From assembly GCA_018242685.1 (NCBI GenBank), contig JAFEBM010000049.1, positions 1 through 64,000 of the forward strand: 64,000 nt of DNA. Direction: 5' to 3'. This document shows, piece by piece, positions 18,422 through 28,087 of this stretch; the first letter of the stretch is position 1, and every line of letters begins with the position of its first letter. The stretch is from Nitrospira sp. (GTDB lineage Bacteria > Nitrospirota > Nitrospiria > Nitrospirales > Nitrospiraceae). Below the pieces are notes generated by a model, which was given only the letters and a program-made list of their open reading frames with translations, made no database searches and was not told the DNA's origin. The translations under genes were made by a program, and so were the position numbers.

Positions 18422-18834
18422 TGTCAGAGTCCTCCATTTTAAGGACTTAGCGACCTGTAGGTTCTGCCCAAGGCTAGGAGGCAATGAGCAATTTAGGTGC
18501 CTTTTGCGAATGGAAGAACGGTGTTGGCCAGTGCTGACTCAAGCGAAGTAGATTTTCTTGGGTTTTACTGAAGACTGTCCCTCCAAGGTACACGTTTCGA
18601 AGAAAGTGTCTGGATGGATAGGGGGAAGTTTTATACTTCTTTAATGTACATGTAAAGTGATGGTTTATATTTTATGCTTATCCATATAAAAACAATTCCT
18701 CTCGTATTTATTCAGCATGTGCAGGCATGAGAGGATCTCTTTGATAATATTGAGGCTGATGTGGATAATGTTTTCTTTATAAGAAGGAGGCCAGAGGGGG
18801 CTTCTGAAATTTCGGACTGCATGGTAAGAGAGAG
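18422..18834. other. Intergenic region between BACON gene and IS3 element
   Basis: No gene is seen. It contains the ribosome site of the minus-strand BACON gene (18430-18435) and an AT-rich segment (18630-18700) that could hold a promoter. It ends in a second, degenerate copy of the IS3 left inverted repeat (18799-18828). Confidence 0.4.
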
Positions 18835-18919
18835 GGCTCCGGAAATTCGGACAGTATGCTAAGTGGTAGCCTGGCTTCACCCACGCCACCGGGTGGTGGC
18901 GAACCAAAGGAGCGAGGCG

Positions 18920-19219
18920 ATGAAGAGAACAAGACGCAATCACGGGGCAACCTTCAAGGCGCAGGTGGCCTTGGCAGCGGTTAAAGGCGAGAAGACGCTG
19001 GCCGAGTTGGCCGAGCAGTTCCAGGTTCATCCTACCCAGATTACGGACTGGAAGCAGCAACTGCTGGCCCGAGCCGCGGACGTCTTTGGCGGATCACCCC
19101 CACCAGCAGACACTCCCGATCTGAAGACACTCCATGCGAAGATCGGGCAACTGACCTTGGAGAATGATTTTTTAGAAGGGGCGCTCACCAAGGCGGGCTT
19201 GCTGAGCGTAAAGCGATGA
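18920..19219 (+). CDS. IS3-family transposase OrfA
   Basis: 99 aa from the ATG at 18920, which has GGAGCGAGG upstream; the longer frame start at 18863 has no family support. It is a helix-turn-helix protein (HGATFKAQVALAAVKGEKTL, LAEQFQVHPTQITDWKQQLL) with a C-terminal leucine-zipper-like helix (LHAKIGQLTLENDFLEGAL). It binds the inverted repeats and with OrfB forms the transposase. Its TGA overlaps the orfB ATG (ATGA). Confidence 0.93.
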   Translation: MKRTRRNHGATFKAQVALAAVKGEKTLAELAEQFQVHPTQITDWKQQLLARAADVFGGSPPPADTPDLKTLHAKIGQLTLENDFLEGALTKAGLLSVKR

Positions 19220-20046
19220 TCGACCGCACGCACTCGTTACCGGTCGTCCGGCAATGCCAGCTGCTCGGCTTGGCGCGCTCGACGGTCTACTATCAACCGA
19301 CGCCGGTATCAGATCGGGGGCTCGCGCTGATGCGGCGGATTGATGAACTCCATCTGCAGTATCCGTTTGCCGGGGCTCGGATGTTGCGCGATGTCCTCCG
19401 GCGCGAGGGCTATAGCGTGGGACGGCGCCACGTGGCGACGTTGATGCGTCGCATGGAGAGCACGGCCATCGCTCGCCCGCCTCGCACCAGTCAGCGACAT
19501 CCGGCCCATCGGATCCATCCCTATCTCCTGCGCGGTCTGGCCATCGCTCGCCCAAACCACGTCTGGGCGGCGGATATCACCTACATTCCCATGCGTCGAG
19601 GCTTCGTGTATCTCTTCGCCGTTCTGGACTGGGCGAGTCGCCGGGTGTTGGCGTGGCGACTCTCCAATACGCTGACCACCGACTTCTGCCTCGACGCGGT
19701 GCGGGAGGCGATCACGCACTATGGCTGCCCGGAGATCTTCAACACGGATCAAGGCTGCCAGTTCACCAGTCTGGAGTTCACAGGCTTGCTGAAAGACCAT
19801 GGTATCCAGATCAGTATGGATGGCCGCGGCTGTTGGCGAGATAACGTCTTTGTGGAACGTCTCTGGCGGAGCCTCAAGTATGAAGAGGTCTATCTCCACG
19901 CGTACGAGACGGTTCGTCACGCGCAGCAGGGGCTCGAACGCTACGTCCAATTCTATAATCAAGTCAGGCCGCACCGCGCGCTTGACGGACGCACGCCCGA
20001 TCGCGTGTACTGGGAGAACCGGCCTGCACAGCCTTCCGCTGCATAG
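19216..20046 (+). CDS. IS3-family transposase OrfB
   Basis: 276 aa with the integrase-like DDE core intact: first Asp in WAADITYIPMRRGFVYLFAV (near residue 119), second in EIFNTDQGCQFTS (~178), and Glu in DNVFVERLWRSLKYEEVYL (~215). The HTH_21 region (LGLARSTVYYQP, PFAGARMLRDVLRREGYSV) precedes it. It may also be made as an OrfAB fusion by -1 shifting at the ATGA overlap, as is usual in this family. Confidence 0.94.
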   Translation: MIDRTHSLPVVRQCQLLGLARSTVYYQPTPVSDRGLALMRRIDELHLQYPFAGARMLRDVLRREGYSVGRRHVATLMRRMESTAIARPPRTSQRHPAHRIHPYLLRGLAIARPNHVWAADITYIPMRRGFVYLFAVLDWASRRVLAWRLSNTLTTDFCLDAVREAITHYGCPEIFNTDQGCQFTSLEFTGLLKDHGIQISMDGRGCWRDNVFVERLWRSLKYEEVYLHAYETVRHAQQGLERYVQFYNQVRPHRALDGRTPDRVYWENRPAQPSAA

Positions 20047-20247
20047 GCCCTAACCGCCAGGCGCCACTTATGAACAGGCAGAACCTGTCCAATCAAGCGG
20101 AGCCACCTCTGACCGTGTCCGGAATATGTCTCGTTAAAAGCACGTGGTAAACAGACCCGGTCGACAAGGCGTAGCCTTCTCCTTGACGACCAAGGCATCT
20201 TCTGCCATTGTTAGTAGGATTTGCATCACTACGTAGTAGGGGGTGGT

Positions 20248-21543
20248 ATGAAAAAACGAGGGTCGCGTTCGATTGCCGTTGTGGGGTTGGGCTACGTAGG
20301 CCTTCCAATTGCCGTGGCATTTGGGAAGATCGCTCCGGTCGTTGGTTTTGACATCAATAAAAGGAAGATTGAAGAATTACGAAAAGGAATTGATCGGACA
20401 GGAGAGGTATCACAAAATGATCTAGCCGCTGCTCAAATAAGATATTCATCGGAGCCCTCGGACATTAAAACGGCCAACTTCATTATTGTTGCGGTCCCAA
20501 CTCCTATCAATGAAGCGTTACAGCCTGATCTTACCGCCTTACAAAAGTCCTCTGAGCTGATCGGGCAAAACCTGTCGCCAGGTACCATCGTGGTTTATGA
20601 ATCGACCGTTTACCCAGGTGCGACAGAAGAGGTTTGTCTGCCAATCTTAGAACGGTCTTCCGGGATGAAAGCGGGTGTCGATTTCAAATTAGGGTACTCA
20701 CCGGAACGAATAAACCCTGGCGATAAAGAACATACTCTAGAAAAGATTACCAAGGTTGTATCGGCGCAGGACCCTGAATCTCTGGACATCGTGGCGGACA
20801 CATATGCATTGATTGTGAAAGCTGGCATTCATCGAGCATCGAGTATCAAGGTGGCAGAAGCCGCCAAAGTCATCGAAAATACTCAACGTGATCTCAATAT
20901 AGCACTGATGAACGAGCTCGCTCTGATTTTTCATCGACTAGGAATAGATACCAAAGCTGTTCTTGAAGCCGCAGGGACGAAGTGGAATTTTCTCAAGTTC
21001 TCCCCTGGTCTTGTCGGTGGTCATTGCATTGGAGTGGATCCTTATTATTTGACTTCAAAGGCGGAATCAGTGGGCTATCATCCACAAGTGATTCTTTCTG
21101 GCCGGCGTATTAATAACGGCATGGGAAAGTTTGTGGCTGAACACACCATGAAGCTGCTCAGCCACTTGTCGCGCCCTGCTAATGAACTCAGAGTAGGAGT
21201 GTTCGGTTTGACGTTTAAGGAAAACGTGCCGGATCTCCGTAACAGCAAAGTGCCTGATATCATCTCCGAGCTTCGTGAATATGGAGTCACGGTACTCGTG
21301 CACGATCCTATCGCAGAAAATGAAGAAGCCGTGGCAGAGTACGGCATTCACCTTGTCGAGTGGAAAAAAATGAAGGATCTCGATGGATTAATTGTCGCCG
21401 TTGCACACAAGAAGTTTTCTGATATGAGTGTCGGTGATCTACTGAAACCTCTTCGCAAGAAAAAACAAGGCGTCGTGGTCGACGTCAAGAGCATCCTTGA
21501 TCCAGGCCACATTCCTGCATCGATAAGATATTGGCGGCTATGA
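20248..21543 (+). CDS. UDP-N-acetylhexosamine 6-dehydrogenase (nucleotide sugar dehydrogenase)
   Basis: 431 aa from the ATG at 20248, preceded by GGGGGTGG. It oxidises a UDP-sugar C6 alcohol to the uronic acid with two NAD+. It has an N-terminal Rossmann site (IAVVGLGYVGLPIAVAFGK), a central dimer helix, the catalytic Cys in GGHCIGVDPYYLTSKAES, and a C-terminal UDP-binding domain (GVFGLTFKENVPDLRNSK). The closest family pattern is TviB/WbpA/WbpO, which act on UDP-GlcNAc or UDP-GalNAc, rather than UDP-glucose dehydrogenase. It stands alone on the plus strand between two IS3 copies and faces the polysaccharide operon that ends at 23147. Confidence 0.92.
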   Translation: MKKRGSRSIAVVGLGYVGLPIAVAFGKIAPVVGFDINKRKIEELRKGIDRTGEVSQNDLAAAQIRYSSEPSDIKTANFIIVAVPTPINEALQPDLTALQKSSELIGQNLSPGTIVVYESTVYPGATEEVCLPILERSSGMKAGVDFKLGYSPERINPGDKEHTLEKITKVVSAQDPESLDIVADTYALIVKAGIHRASSIKVAEAAKVIENTQRDLNIALMNELALIFHRLGIDTKAVLEAAGTKWNFLKFSPGLVGGHCIGVDPYYLTSKAESVGYHPQVILSGRRINNGMGKFVAEHTMKLLSHLSRPANELRVGVFGLTFKENVPDLRNSKVPDIISELREYGVTVLVHDPIAENEEAVAEYGIHLVEWKKMKDLDGLIVAVAHKKFSDMSVGDLLKPLRKKKQGVVVDVKSILDPGHIPASIRYWRL

Positions 21544-21787
21544 AGACACCGGGATATTCGAGCGGCAGGAGAAGCGCCCAAGTGAGCCATGGGAATATGT
21601 GCCCTAATTCATTCAATACACTTCAATGCGTAAGTTTCCCCTGACGTTGACCCCTTTTCGAGACACCTCTTAACCAGAGCAGAGATATTCTTCGATGTCC
21701 CGATCTTCCTGACATTGACCGACAAACTCGCTCGGAGTCCTCCGCCTCACAATTTTCTTGGACACACATTTGAGGCATACTGCCCCC

Positions 21788-22948
21788 CTTCATTGAAGGA
21801 AGTGTCCATGGTGAATCTAAGGCAGAGCGAGGGTGGTTGTCCTCGCGGAAGAAGGGTGAGGCAGTTTTACGGTTGTTGCGGGGCGAGGAGCTGGATCTCG
21901 TATCACGGGATCTCGACATCACGGCGGCGACACTCTCGGCGTGGCGCGGCCACTTCGTTGCTGGGGGACAAGCGCGCTTGACGAGCTGGGCCACTGATGG
22001 CTGCGATACTGAACTCGCCAGACTGAACACGCTGGTCGGAGATCTCACGATGCGCCTCGAACTGTCTCGAGAAGCGGTCAGTCGTCTGCGGGGTGGCAAG
22101 CCTTTGGTTGCCGGGAGGTCCATGCGAGGAGCCACGCCACGTTGCCTTCCGTTCAGCGCCAATATGGTGTGGTCCTCGTGTGCCAGTAGTGAGATGTAGC
22201 CGGTCGACCGTCTATTACTAGCGAAGCAGCCTCGTGCACCAGCCAGCCAAGCGCGGCCCGAAGACCGCATACACCGACGAGGCACTGACCGTCGAGATCC
22301 ACCAGGTGCTGACCGCGTCACCGTTTGTGGGCGAAGGGCACCGCAAAGTCTGGGCGCGCCTCCGTATCCGGTGGATTCGCACCTCCAAGCGCCGGGTTCT
22401 CCGCCTGATGCGGCAGGCCGACCACTTGACCCCGAGCCGAGCCCGACGGGTTTTGGGACCGCACACCCACGACGGCACGATCTTCACTGACCAGCCTCAT
22501 CAAATGTGGGGCACCGATGCCACCAGCACCGTCACGCTGGTGGACGGCACCGTGACTGTCTTCATGGCCGTCGATCACTGCACTCTGGAGGGCGTCGGCC
22601 AGCAGTTCGGGGCCTTCGCTGTGACGATCGCGGCGGGTTTGCAGGTCCGCCATGATCATGGCAATCAGTATATGAGCGTCGACTTCCAGGCCGAACTCCG
22701 GTTTCTGGGGATGATCTCCAGTCCGGCTTTCGTGCGGGCACCGGAAGGCAACCGCATCGCGGATGCGATTCATTCGCACGTTCAAGAAACAACTCCTGTG
22801 GGTGCGACCGTTCCGCACGGTCAAGGAGTTGCGCCACGCACTCCAGACTTGGCTGGCGACCTACAACAAGCCGTGGCTGGTCGAACGACATGGGTTCCGT
22901 GCCTCTGCACAGGTGAGTCGAGATTTCATGACAATTGTGGCGGCGTGA
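21788..22948 (+). pseudogene. Degenerate IS3-family element (orfA and orfB remnants)
   Basis: The orfA part (near 21837-22100) reads SSRKKGEAVLRLLRGEELDL and TAATLSAWRGHFVAGGQARL. The orfB part (from ~22234) reads PFVGEGHRKVWARLRI, KRRVLRLMRQADHLTPSRA and MWGTDATSTVTLVDGTVTVF, then loses residues after HCTLEGV and shifts frame near 22760 to RFIRTFKKQLLWVRPFRTV ... KPWLVERHGFRASAQV. The frame break before the final Glu segment makes it inactive. It belongs to a different IS3 subgroup from the intact copy at 18835-20104. Confidence 0.85.
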
Positions 22949-23146
22949 TTAGTGAAAAACCGACGAATGCTCGCGAACACGCGACGCCTTCAATTGCCCT
23001 AGGACAGGCGATCGCTGAGCGACGTGCTTCAGAGATCGGGGCGAATACGGCTATAGTGGTTCAGTGGAAATGAACTGCTGAGGATCAAGTACTGCTGGCA
23101 TCTGTCATGGTATGCGCCTGATCTCTCCCCAATTGAGATATAGGCA

Positions 23147-25462
23147 TTAAACAGCTACTCGACTTTCAGTGACAGCATAATCCAACATATAGCTCGGAAG
23201 GGAATTTGACGCAACACCATTGAGAACCACATGAATGGGTCTGTCTGCACGCAGCGATCCAATCGCCTGTGTAACAGCTTGCTTGGACGTCAAGTTAGCT
23301 CTTACCACAAGGAGGAGGAGATCACTGTGACTTTCCAACACATTCATCGTAGCCACAGGTAGAATTGGTGGGGCATTCAGGAGGATATAATCAAATTCCT
23401 CTCTCAATTGTGACAAAACACGATTGAGTTGCCCCGCCCTTAATAGATCATTGGAATCAGCCACAGATTCACCAGCCGGCATAATCCAACACGGAACATC
23501 TGTGAAGGAACTCATGGCCTGCTGCAACGGGATGTCACTTCTTAAACAATCAATGAGCCCGTACCTTACCGGTGATTCTAGGAAGGCCGTCAGTTCTGGG
23601 TAGACAAAGTCACAATCCAGCAGGAGCACACGTCTTCCAAAATCTCGCGACAGGGTATAGCCAAGATTAATCACGGTCGTCGTCTTTCCTTCGCCTTTGA
23701 TGGCACTCGTCACAGCGACTACCATCGGGGCCCCGGTCGTATTGAGCAATTGCAATCTCGCCGCGGCAACACGATACTGCTCAGAAGCCATTGAACGAGG
23801 AAACATCCTTGCAACAAATCTCCTGTCGATCTCGTGCATGCTTGACCGTTCGGCTAACGGTTGCTTGCTCGGTACGATCTCTGACCGAGACCTCATGGGT
23901 ATACCCAACGAAGGTCTTGGCAGAGCAGCAGACTGGAAATACCCTGGATCACTTGTCGTACGCCACAGCGATGAAAAATCAGGAATGGCTGCCAACAGCC
24001 GAGGACCCGCGAGCAGGAGTTCGACATCTTCTGGACCTCGGAACTGAGGAGTGAGTCGTTCGCGCAATATAGAAAGTCCCGCTCCAGAAGCACACCCGAA
24101 CAGGAATCCTAATACCAGAACCTTCAGCTTATTTGGAACGACAGGGAATCTCGGGAAAGTGGCATGATCGAGAATCCGAAACTTTCCTCCCTTTTGTCGC
24201 TTTTCCACATTCTCTTGAACCCGTGTATGCAATCGCTTATCAAGCAGCATTGCATAATTGGCTTTCATATTGTTGTAGTCGCGTTCGAGAACCAACAGCT
24301 CTTGCTCAACCTGCGGCGAACGATCCAAACGCTTCTCAAAATCCCGCTTGGTAGCATGCAGCTGCTCTAGACGTCGTTGGAGAAGAGTTACCTCGGTACG
24401 CGCTTCGCTCTGCTGCCTCAACAAATCCTGGAGGTAAGGATCCAGCGTCTCCTTGTCCGGACGAATTGCGTCTTTACCGTACAAATTGGTCAATTCTTCT
24501 TCCACCTGACGGATCTCTTCCTTGGTCAAGATAATCTCCGGATATCCGTCATAAAATTCTGCTCTGAGTTTTACCAGTTTCTCTCGTAGTTCCCTTAGAT
24601 GCCGAAACAGCGGGTCTGGCTCCATCATGCGTCCCGTTGAGAAACCTGGACTCTGCTGACCGGACACACGATACAAGTGCACCGCCTGATTCAGAGTGGC
24701 CAGTTTGTCGGAATGGCGCTGAAGACTCTCGGTGCTGGTCGTGATATCCACTTCTGTTCGATCCAAACCACGGATATTGGCATCCGCCTGCTGAGGAAGA
24801 TCGCCTAAGTGTGACTTCTTGAATTGGCTGATATTTTCTTCCCGCTTTTCCAGTTCGTGCTTTAGTAGCCGTAGCTCTTCGTCAAGGAATTCTCCCGTGC
24901 CTTCGACGTCCTTCTCACGCTCTCGGTTGTTGTCCTCAATGAATTTGTCTGCGATTCGCCCCGTCACTTGCATGGCGGTTGTCGGATTCTCGTGCATAAA
25001 GCTCACTACAAAGCCTTCAACCAAACTTTGTGGAGACATGGCTACGGCTGGATCCATCTTCACCCGCTCAACCCGTGTCATGTCCAGTATTCCAAAAATG
25101 GCGTTACGCTGTTCTTCCTGATTGAGCTCACTTGAGAACAGGTTAAATTCCTTTGCAATCTCACCCATGAAATCTTTGTTGATGATTTGCCGTTGGATAA
25201 GAAAAAGACGCTGCTCGAAACTGCCTCCTCCGTCTCCGTCTTTATTGATAACGTTGTTGATTCCCCCATGTTCTTCCGCCACAATCATCGTTTGTGACTG
25301 ATAATACTTGGTTGCAAGCAGGTAGTACCCCCAGGCCAATGTCAACGAAAAGGTTATCGCGCCCGCGATGACCCATTTGTTGCGTGATGCAATGAGTGCA
25401 TACTCGCGGATGGCGACCATTCCTGTGTGTTCTGCTGGGGTGCCTAAACCAGGCGATCGCAT
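23147..25462 (-). CDS. Polysaccharide chain-length regulator / BY-kinase fusion (Wzz-Wzc type)
   Basis: 771 aa. The N-terminal Wzz domain has two membrane helices (near residues 33-52 and ~440-460) around a long periplasmic coiled coil (~190-420). A cytoplasmic tyrosine-kinase-like P-loop domain follows: Walker A AIKGEGKTTTVINLGY (~586) and Walker A' RRVLLLDCDF. The Walker B equivalent reads YILLNAPPILP, with Asn where BY-kinases have Asp. The C-terminus (SYMLDYAVTESRVAV) has no tyrosine cluster. GGAGGG sits 5 bases before the ATG. It likely controls polymer length or export of a surface polysaccharide, but kinase activity is doubtful. It is last in the operon after the transferase-dehydratase fusion. 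Confidence 0.9.
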   Translation of the reverse strand: MRSPGLGTPAEHTGMVAIREYALIASRNKWVIAGAITFSLTLAWGYYLLATKYYQSQTMIVAEEHGGINNVINKDGDGGGSFEQRLFLIQRQIINKDFMGEIAKEFNLFSSELNQEEQRNAIFGILDMTRVERVKMDPAVAMSPQSLVEGFVVSFMHENPTTAMQVTGRIADKFIEDNNREREKDVEGTGEFLDEELRLLKHELEKREENISQFKKSHLGDLPQQADANIRGLDRTEVDITTSTESLQRHSDKLATLNQAVHLYRVSGQQSPGFSTGRMMEPDPLFRHLRELREKLVKLRAEFYDGYPEIILTKEEIRQVEEELTNLYGKDAIRPDKETLDPYLQDLLRQQSEARTEVTLLQRRLEQLHATKRDFEKRLDRSPQVEQELLVLERDYNNMKANYAMLLDKRLHTRVQENVEKRQKGGKFRILDHATFPRFPVVPNKLKVLVLGFLFGCASGAGLSILRERLTPQFRGPEDVELLLAGPRLLAAIPDFSSLWRTTSDPGYFQSAALPRPSLGIPMRSRSEIVPSKQPLAERSSMHEIDRRFVARMFPRSMASEQYRVAAARLQLLNTTGAPMVVAVTSAIKGEGKTTTVINLGYTLSRDFGRRVLLLDCDFVYPELTAFLESPVRYGLIDCLRSDIPLQQAMSSFTDVPCWIMPAGESVADSNDLLRAGQLNRVLSQLREEFDYILLNAPPILPVATMNVLESHSDLLLLVVRANLTSKQAVTQAIGSLRADRPIHVVLNGVASNSLPSYMLDYAVTESRVAV

Positions 25463-25552
25463 GCTTGCCCTCCGGACAATTTATAGTGAAGCATAGAGAG
25501 ATCGAGACATTGTAACGGCGCACCAGTAGAATTGCCAACACATCGTTTTACT

Positions 25553-28087
25553 TTACAACGATCCAGCCGACACGGTCGAAGACTCCACATCTGATGAAGC
25601 GCACGTTTGGAACATCGGAACAATTTCTTTGAGCCGTTCGATCAATACGCTGGCTTCGTCACGATAGCTTGCCGCTTCCAATGCAGATAGTTTTTCCCGA
25701 AACTCTTCGAAGTCGAGCTGGCTTATCGTTCGAATCTGCAAGATTTTCTCTAAGGACGATCGCACCGCAGTCTCTCCCTCACCGACTAATTCCTCGTAAA
25801 GCTTTTCCCCAGGACGAAGGCCGACGAATCGAATGGGAATGTCTTTCCCTGGATTGAGTCCGGACAGTCGAATGAGACTCCGAGCGATATCAAGAACTTT
25901 GATTTGTTCACCCATATCGAGAATATAAATATGGCCTTGCTCGCCAATAGTTGCAGCCTGAAGCACCAACTGAACCGCTTCGGGAATAAGCATGAAGTAT
26001 CGTCGAATCTCCGGGTGTGTAACGGTCACCGGACCACCAGCCCTGATTTGTTCCTGGAAACGCAGCAATACACTGCCACTGCTACCAAGAACATTGCCAA
26101 ACCGCACCAGAAGAAAGCGAGTCCGACTAGTCCTCGCAATATCCTGAATAATGAGTTCAGCAACTCGCTTGGTAGCTCCCATCACACTCGATGGGTTGAC
26201 CGCCTTGTCGGTCGAAATATGAACGAATTGTTCGACTCCGTAGAGACTCGCGGCCTCAGCGGTGACACGCGTACCGATGCAGTTGTTCTTCACGGCTTCC
26301 AGGGGATTCATCTCCACAAGGGGGACATGCTTGTGCGCTGCTGCATGGAATAGGATCTGAGGTTTATACTGTTCAAGAACGGCACAAAGCCGCTGGGCGT
26401 CAGTAACATCTCCAATCAGCGGGACAATGGGAAACGCAAGTCTCCGATCATCTAACTCTTTATGGATGTTGTATAGACTGTTCTCATGGCGCTCATACAG
26501 CAATAGCACTTTCGGCTCAAACAAGGTAATCTGACGAGCCAATTCTGAACCAATCGACCCACCGGCCCCCGTAATCAGAACACACTTATCTCTAACCATC
26601 TGTCTGGTAGCTTCATTGTCTAGATCAACGGGTGCACGTGACAAAAGGTCCGGGATCGAAACATTACGTATTTGGCTGACCGTACTTTGATCTGCGAGGA
26701 GTTCCTCTTTAGCGGGCAGCGTCTTGATCGAGATATTATACGGCTCCAATTTGATAACGAGGTCACGAAGGAACTCAGGAGCCGCATTCGGTACCGCAAC
26801 CACAACCACTTCGGGTTTGAGTCCTTCTACAAGTTTGGGGAGGTCCTGCACCGTACCCAATACTCGGACTCCATGGATACGTTGATTAAGAAGGCCAACG
26901 TTCTCATCAACGAATCCAATCGGTTGGCAGTTAAACACCGGACGAGTTTTCATCTCCCGAACGACTCGTTCTCCTGCGTCTCCAGCACCGACGATGAAAA
27001 CCTTCCGCTTTTTCTGAAAAATCGGCCTATCGCGAAGAACCCTTGAAGACAATCTCACCCCGGCAAGAAGCCCGACGAGCAAGATGGCATCTATGGCAAA
27101 TATAGAACGCGGATAACTATAGATATCCATCACCCAGTGAACCCAACCATAAAATACGACGGTACTTGTTAAGACCCCACCTATAATGTTTTGAAGATCC
27201 CAAATGCTTGTATATCTCCACAAGCCTTCGTTCAGGCCAAACAAGGCAAATGCTACTCCTCGAATGGCGACCAATGCGAACACTGTTTGCTCGAAGATTT
27301 GGATCTCGCCCTCGGGAATACTACCGTCATATCGCAGGACGAATGCAAAGTAGTTTGCCAGAATTATTAAGATCACATCAAGAACGACAATAATTGGCTT
27401 CCGCCACCTCATAATAAAGCACGATAGACTCGTCCAAGGAGAGGTCACAGGAGGCTCGACGGTAGATTTCAGTTCAGGGAGTGTGAAGACCACAACCGGA
27501 AGCCTGGCAATGTGCAGCAACGTTTGCAGAACAATAGCGAGGTCAAACCGCAGAGACATATGGCGGATATATAGTTTTGCTAATCGGAGCTTTTCCGGAA
27601 GAACTTTGAACTGATACTCTTCTTCAGGATTCGAGGAATAAGCGAGGAGCGCAGCTTCATCAATGTACTTCAGCGAGGCCAAGTCCGTAATCCCAGGACG
27701 AACCGTCAGCACTTCGAAAAACTCAGAACGTGATCGTTCTACATAACGTGGGACTTCAGGCCTTGGACCGACAAAGCTCATATCACCAACGAGAACATTG
27801 AACAGCTGGGGCAATTCGTCGAGTTTGAATTTCCGTAGAATTTGACCGATTCTCGTTATGCGGGGATCCTGGCCGACTGTGAGAGGCAAACAGGCACCAG
27901 GAACATTCACAGCCATGGTTCGGAATTTTTGTATCGCGAACGGACGAAACCCCTGGCCCACGCGAACCTGACGAAAGATCACCGGTCCCTGCGAGTCCAA
28001 CTTGATCAAAACAGAGATGAGTGCTAATAGCGGCGCTGTGAGAATCAACCCTAGGGCAGCCATGCAGACATCAAACGTGCGTTTCAT
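25553..28087 (-). CDS. Phosphoglycosyl transferase fused to UDP-sugar 4,6-dehydratase
   Basis: 844 aa. Residues 1-~200 form a PglC/WbaP-type monotopic phosphoglycosyl transferase: N-terminal re-entrant helix, KLDSQGPVIFRQVRVG, the catalytic Asp-Glu pair in RKFKLDELPQLFNVL (91-92) and MSFVGPRPEVP. Residues ~230-345 are four membrane helices. The remainder is a PglF/FlaA1/CapD-type dehydratase with two Rossmann sites (VFIVGAGDAGERVV ~364; VLITGAGGSIGSELARQ ~504) and the STDKAVNPSSVMGATKR active site (~627). The two halves normally are separate proteins. Together with the adjacent aminotransferase it should make a UDP-4-amino-4,6-dideoxy sugar and load a sugar phosphate onto undecaprenyl phosphate. 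The ATG at 28087 overlaps the aminotransferase stop by 1 base (TGATG). Confidence 0.93.
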   Translation of the reverse strand: MKRTFDVCMAALGLILTAPLLALISVLIKLDSQGPVIFRQVRVGQGFRPFAIQKFRTMAVNVPGACLPLTVGQDPRITRIGQILRKFKLDELPQLFNVLVGDMSFVGPRPEVPRYVERSRSEFFEVLTVRPGITDLASLKYIDEAALLAYSSNPEEEYQFKVLPEKLRLAKLYIRHMSLRFDLAIVLQTLLHIARLPVVVFTLPELKSTVEPPVTSPWTSLSCFIMRWRKPIIVVLDVILIILANYFAFVLRYDGSIPEGEIQIFEQTVFALVAIRGVAFALFGLNEGLWRYTSIWDLQNIIGGVLTSTVVFYGWVHWVMDIYSYPRSIFAIDAILLVGLLAGVRLSSRVLRDRPIFQKKRKVFIVGAGDAGERVVREMKTRPVFNCQPIGFVDENVGLLNQRIHGVRVLGTVQDLPKLVEGLKPEVVVVAVPNAAPEFLRDLVIKLEPYNISIKTLPAKEELLADQSTVSQIRNVSIPDLLSRAPVDLDNEATRQMVRDKCVLITGAGGSIGSELARQITLFEPKVLLLYERHENSLYNIHKELDDRRLAFPIVPLIGDVTDAQRLCAVLEQYKPQILFHAAAHKHVPLVEMNPLEAVKNNCIGTRVTAEAASLYGVEQFVHISTDKAVNPSSVMGATKRVAELIIQDIARTSRTRFLLVRFGNVLGSSGSVLLRFQEQIRAGGPVTVTHPEIRRYFMLIPEAVQLVLQAATIGEQGHIYILDMGEQIKVLDIARSLIRLSGLNPGKDIPIRFVGLRPGEKLYEELVGEGETAVRSSLEKILQIRTISQLDFEEFREKLSALEAASYRDEASVLIERLKEIVPMFQTCASSDVESSTVSAGSL

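Larger units (their letters stand above)
18835..20104 (+). mobile_element. IS3-family insertion sequence, apparently intact
   Basis: The ends share GGCTCCG...ATT.GGACAG: left GGCTCCGGAAATTCGGACAG at 18835 and right, read inward, GGCTCCGCTTGATTGGACAG ending at 20104. A more internal AAGTGG.....CCTGG segment also matches. orfA and orfB lie between with the standard overlap. No target duplication is evident at these exact edges, so the boundary may be off by a few bases. Confidence 0.85.
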
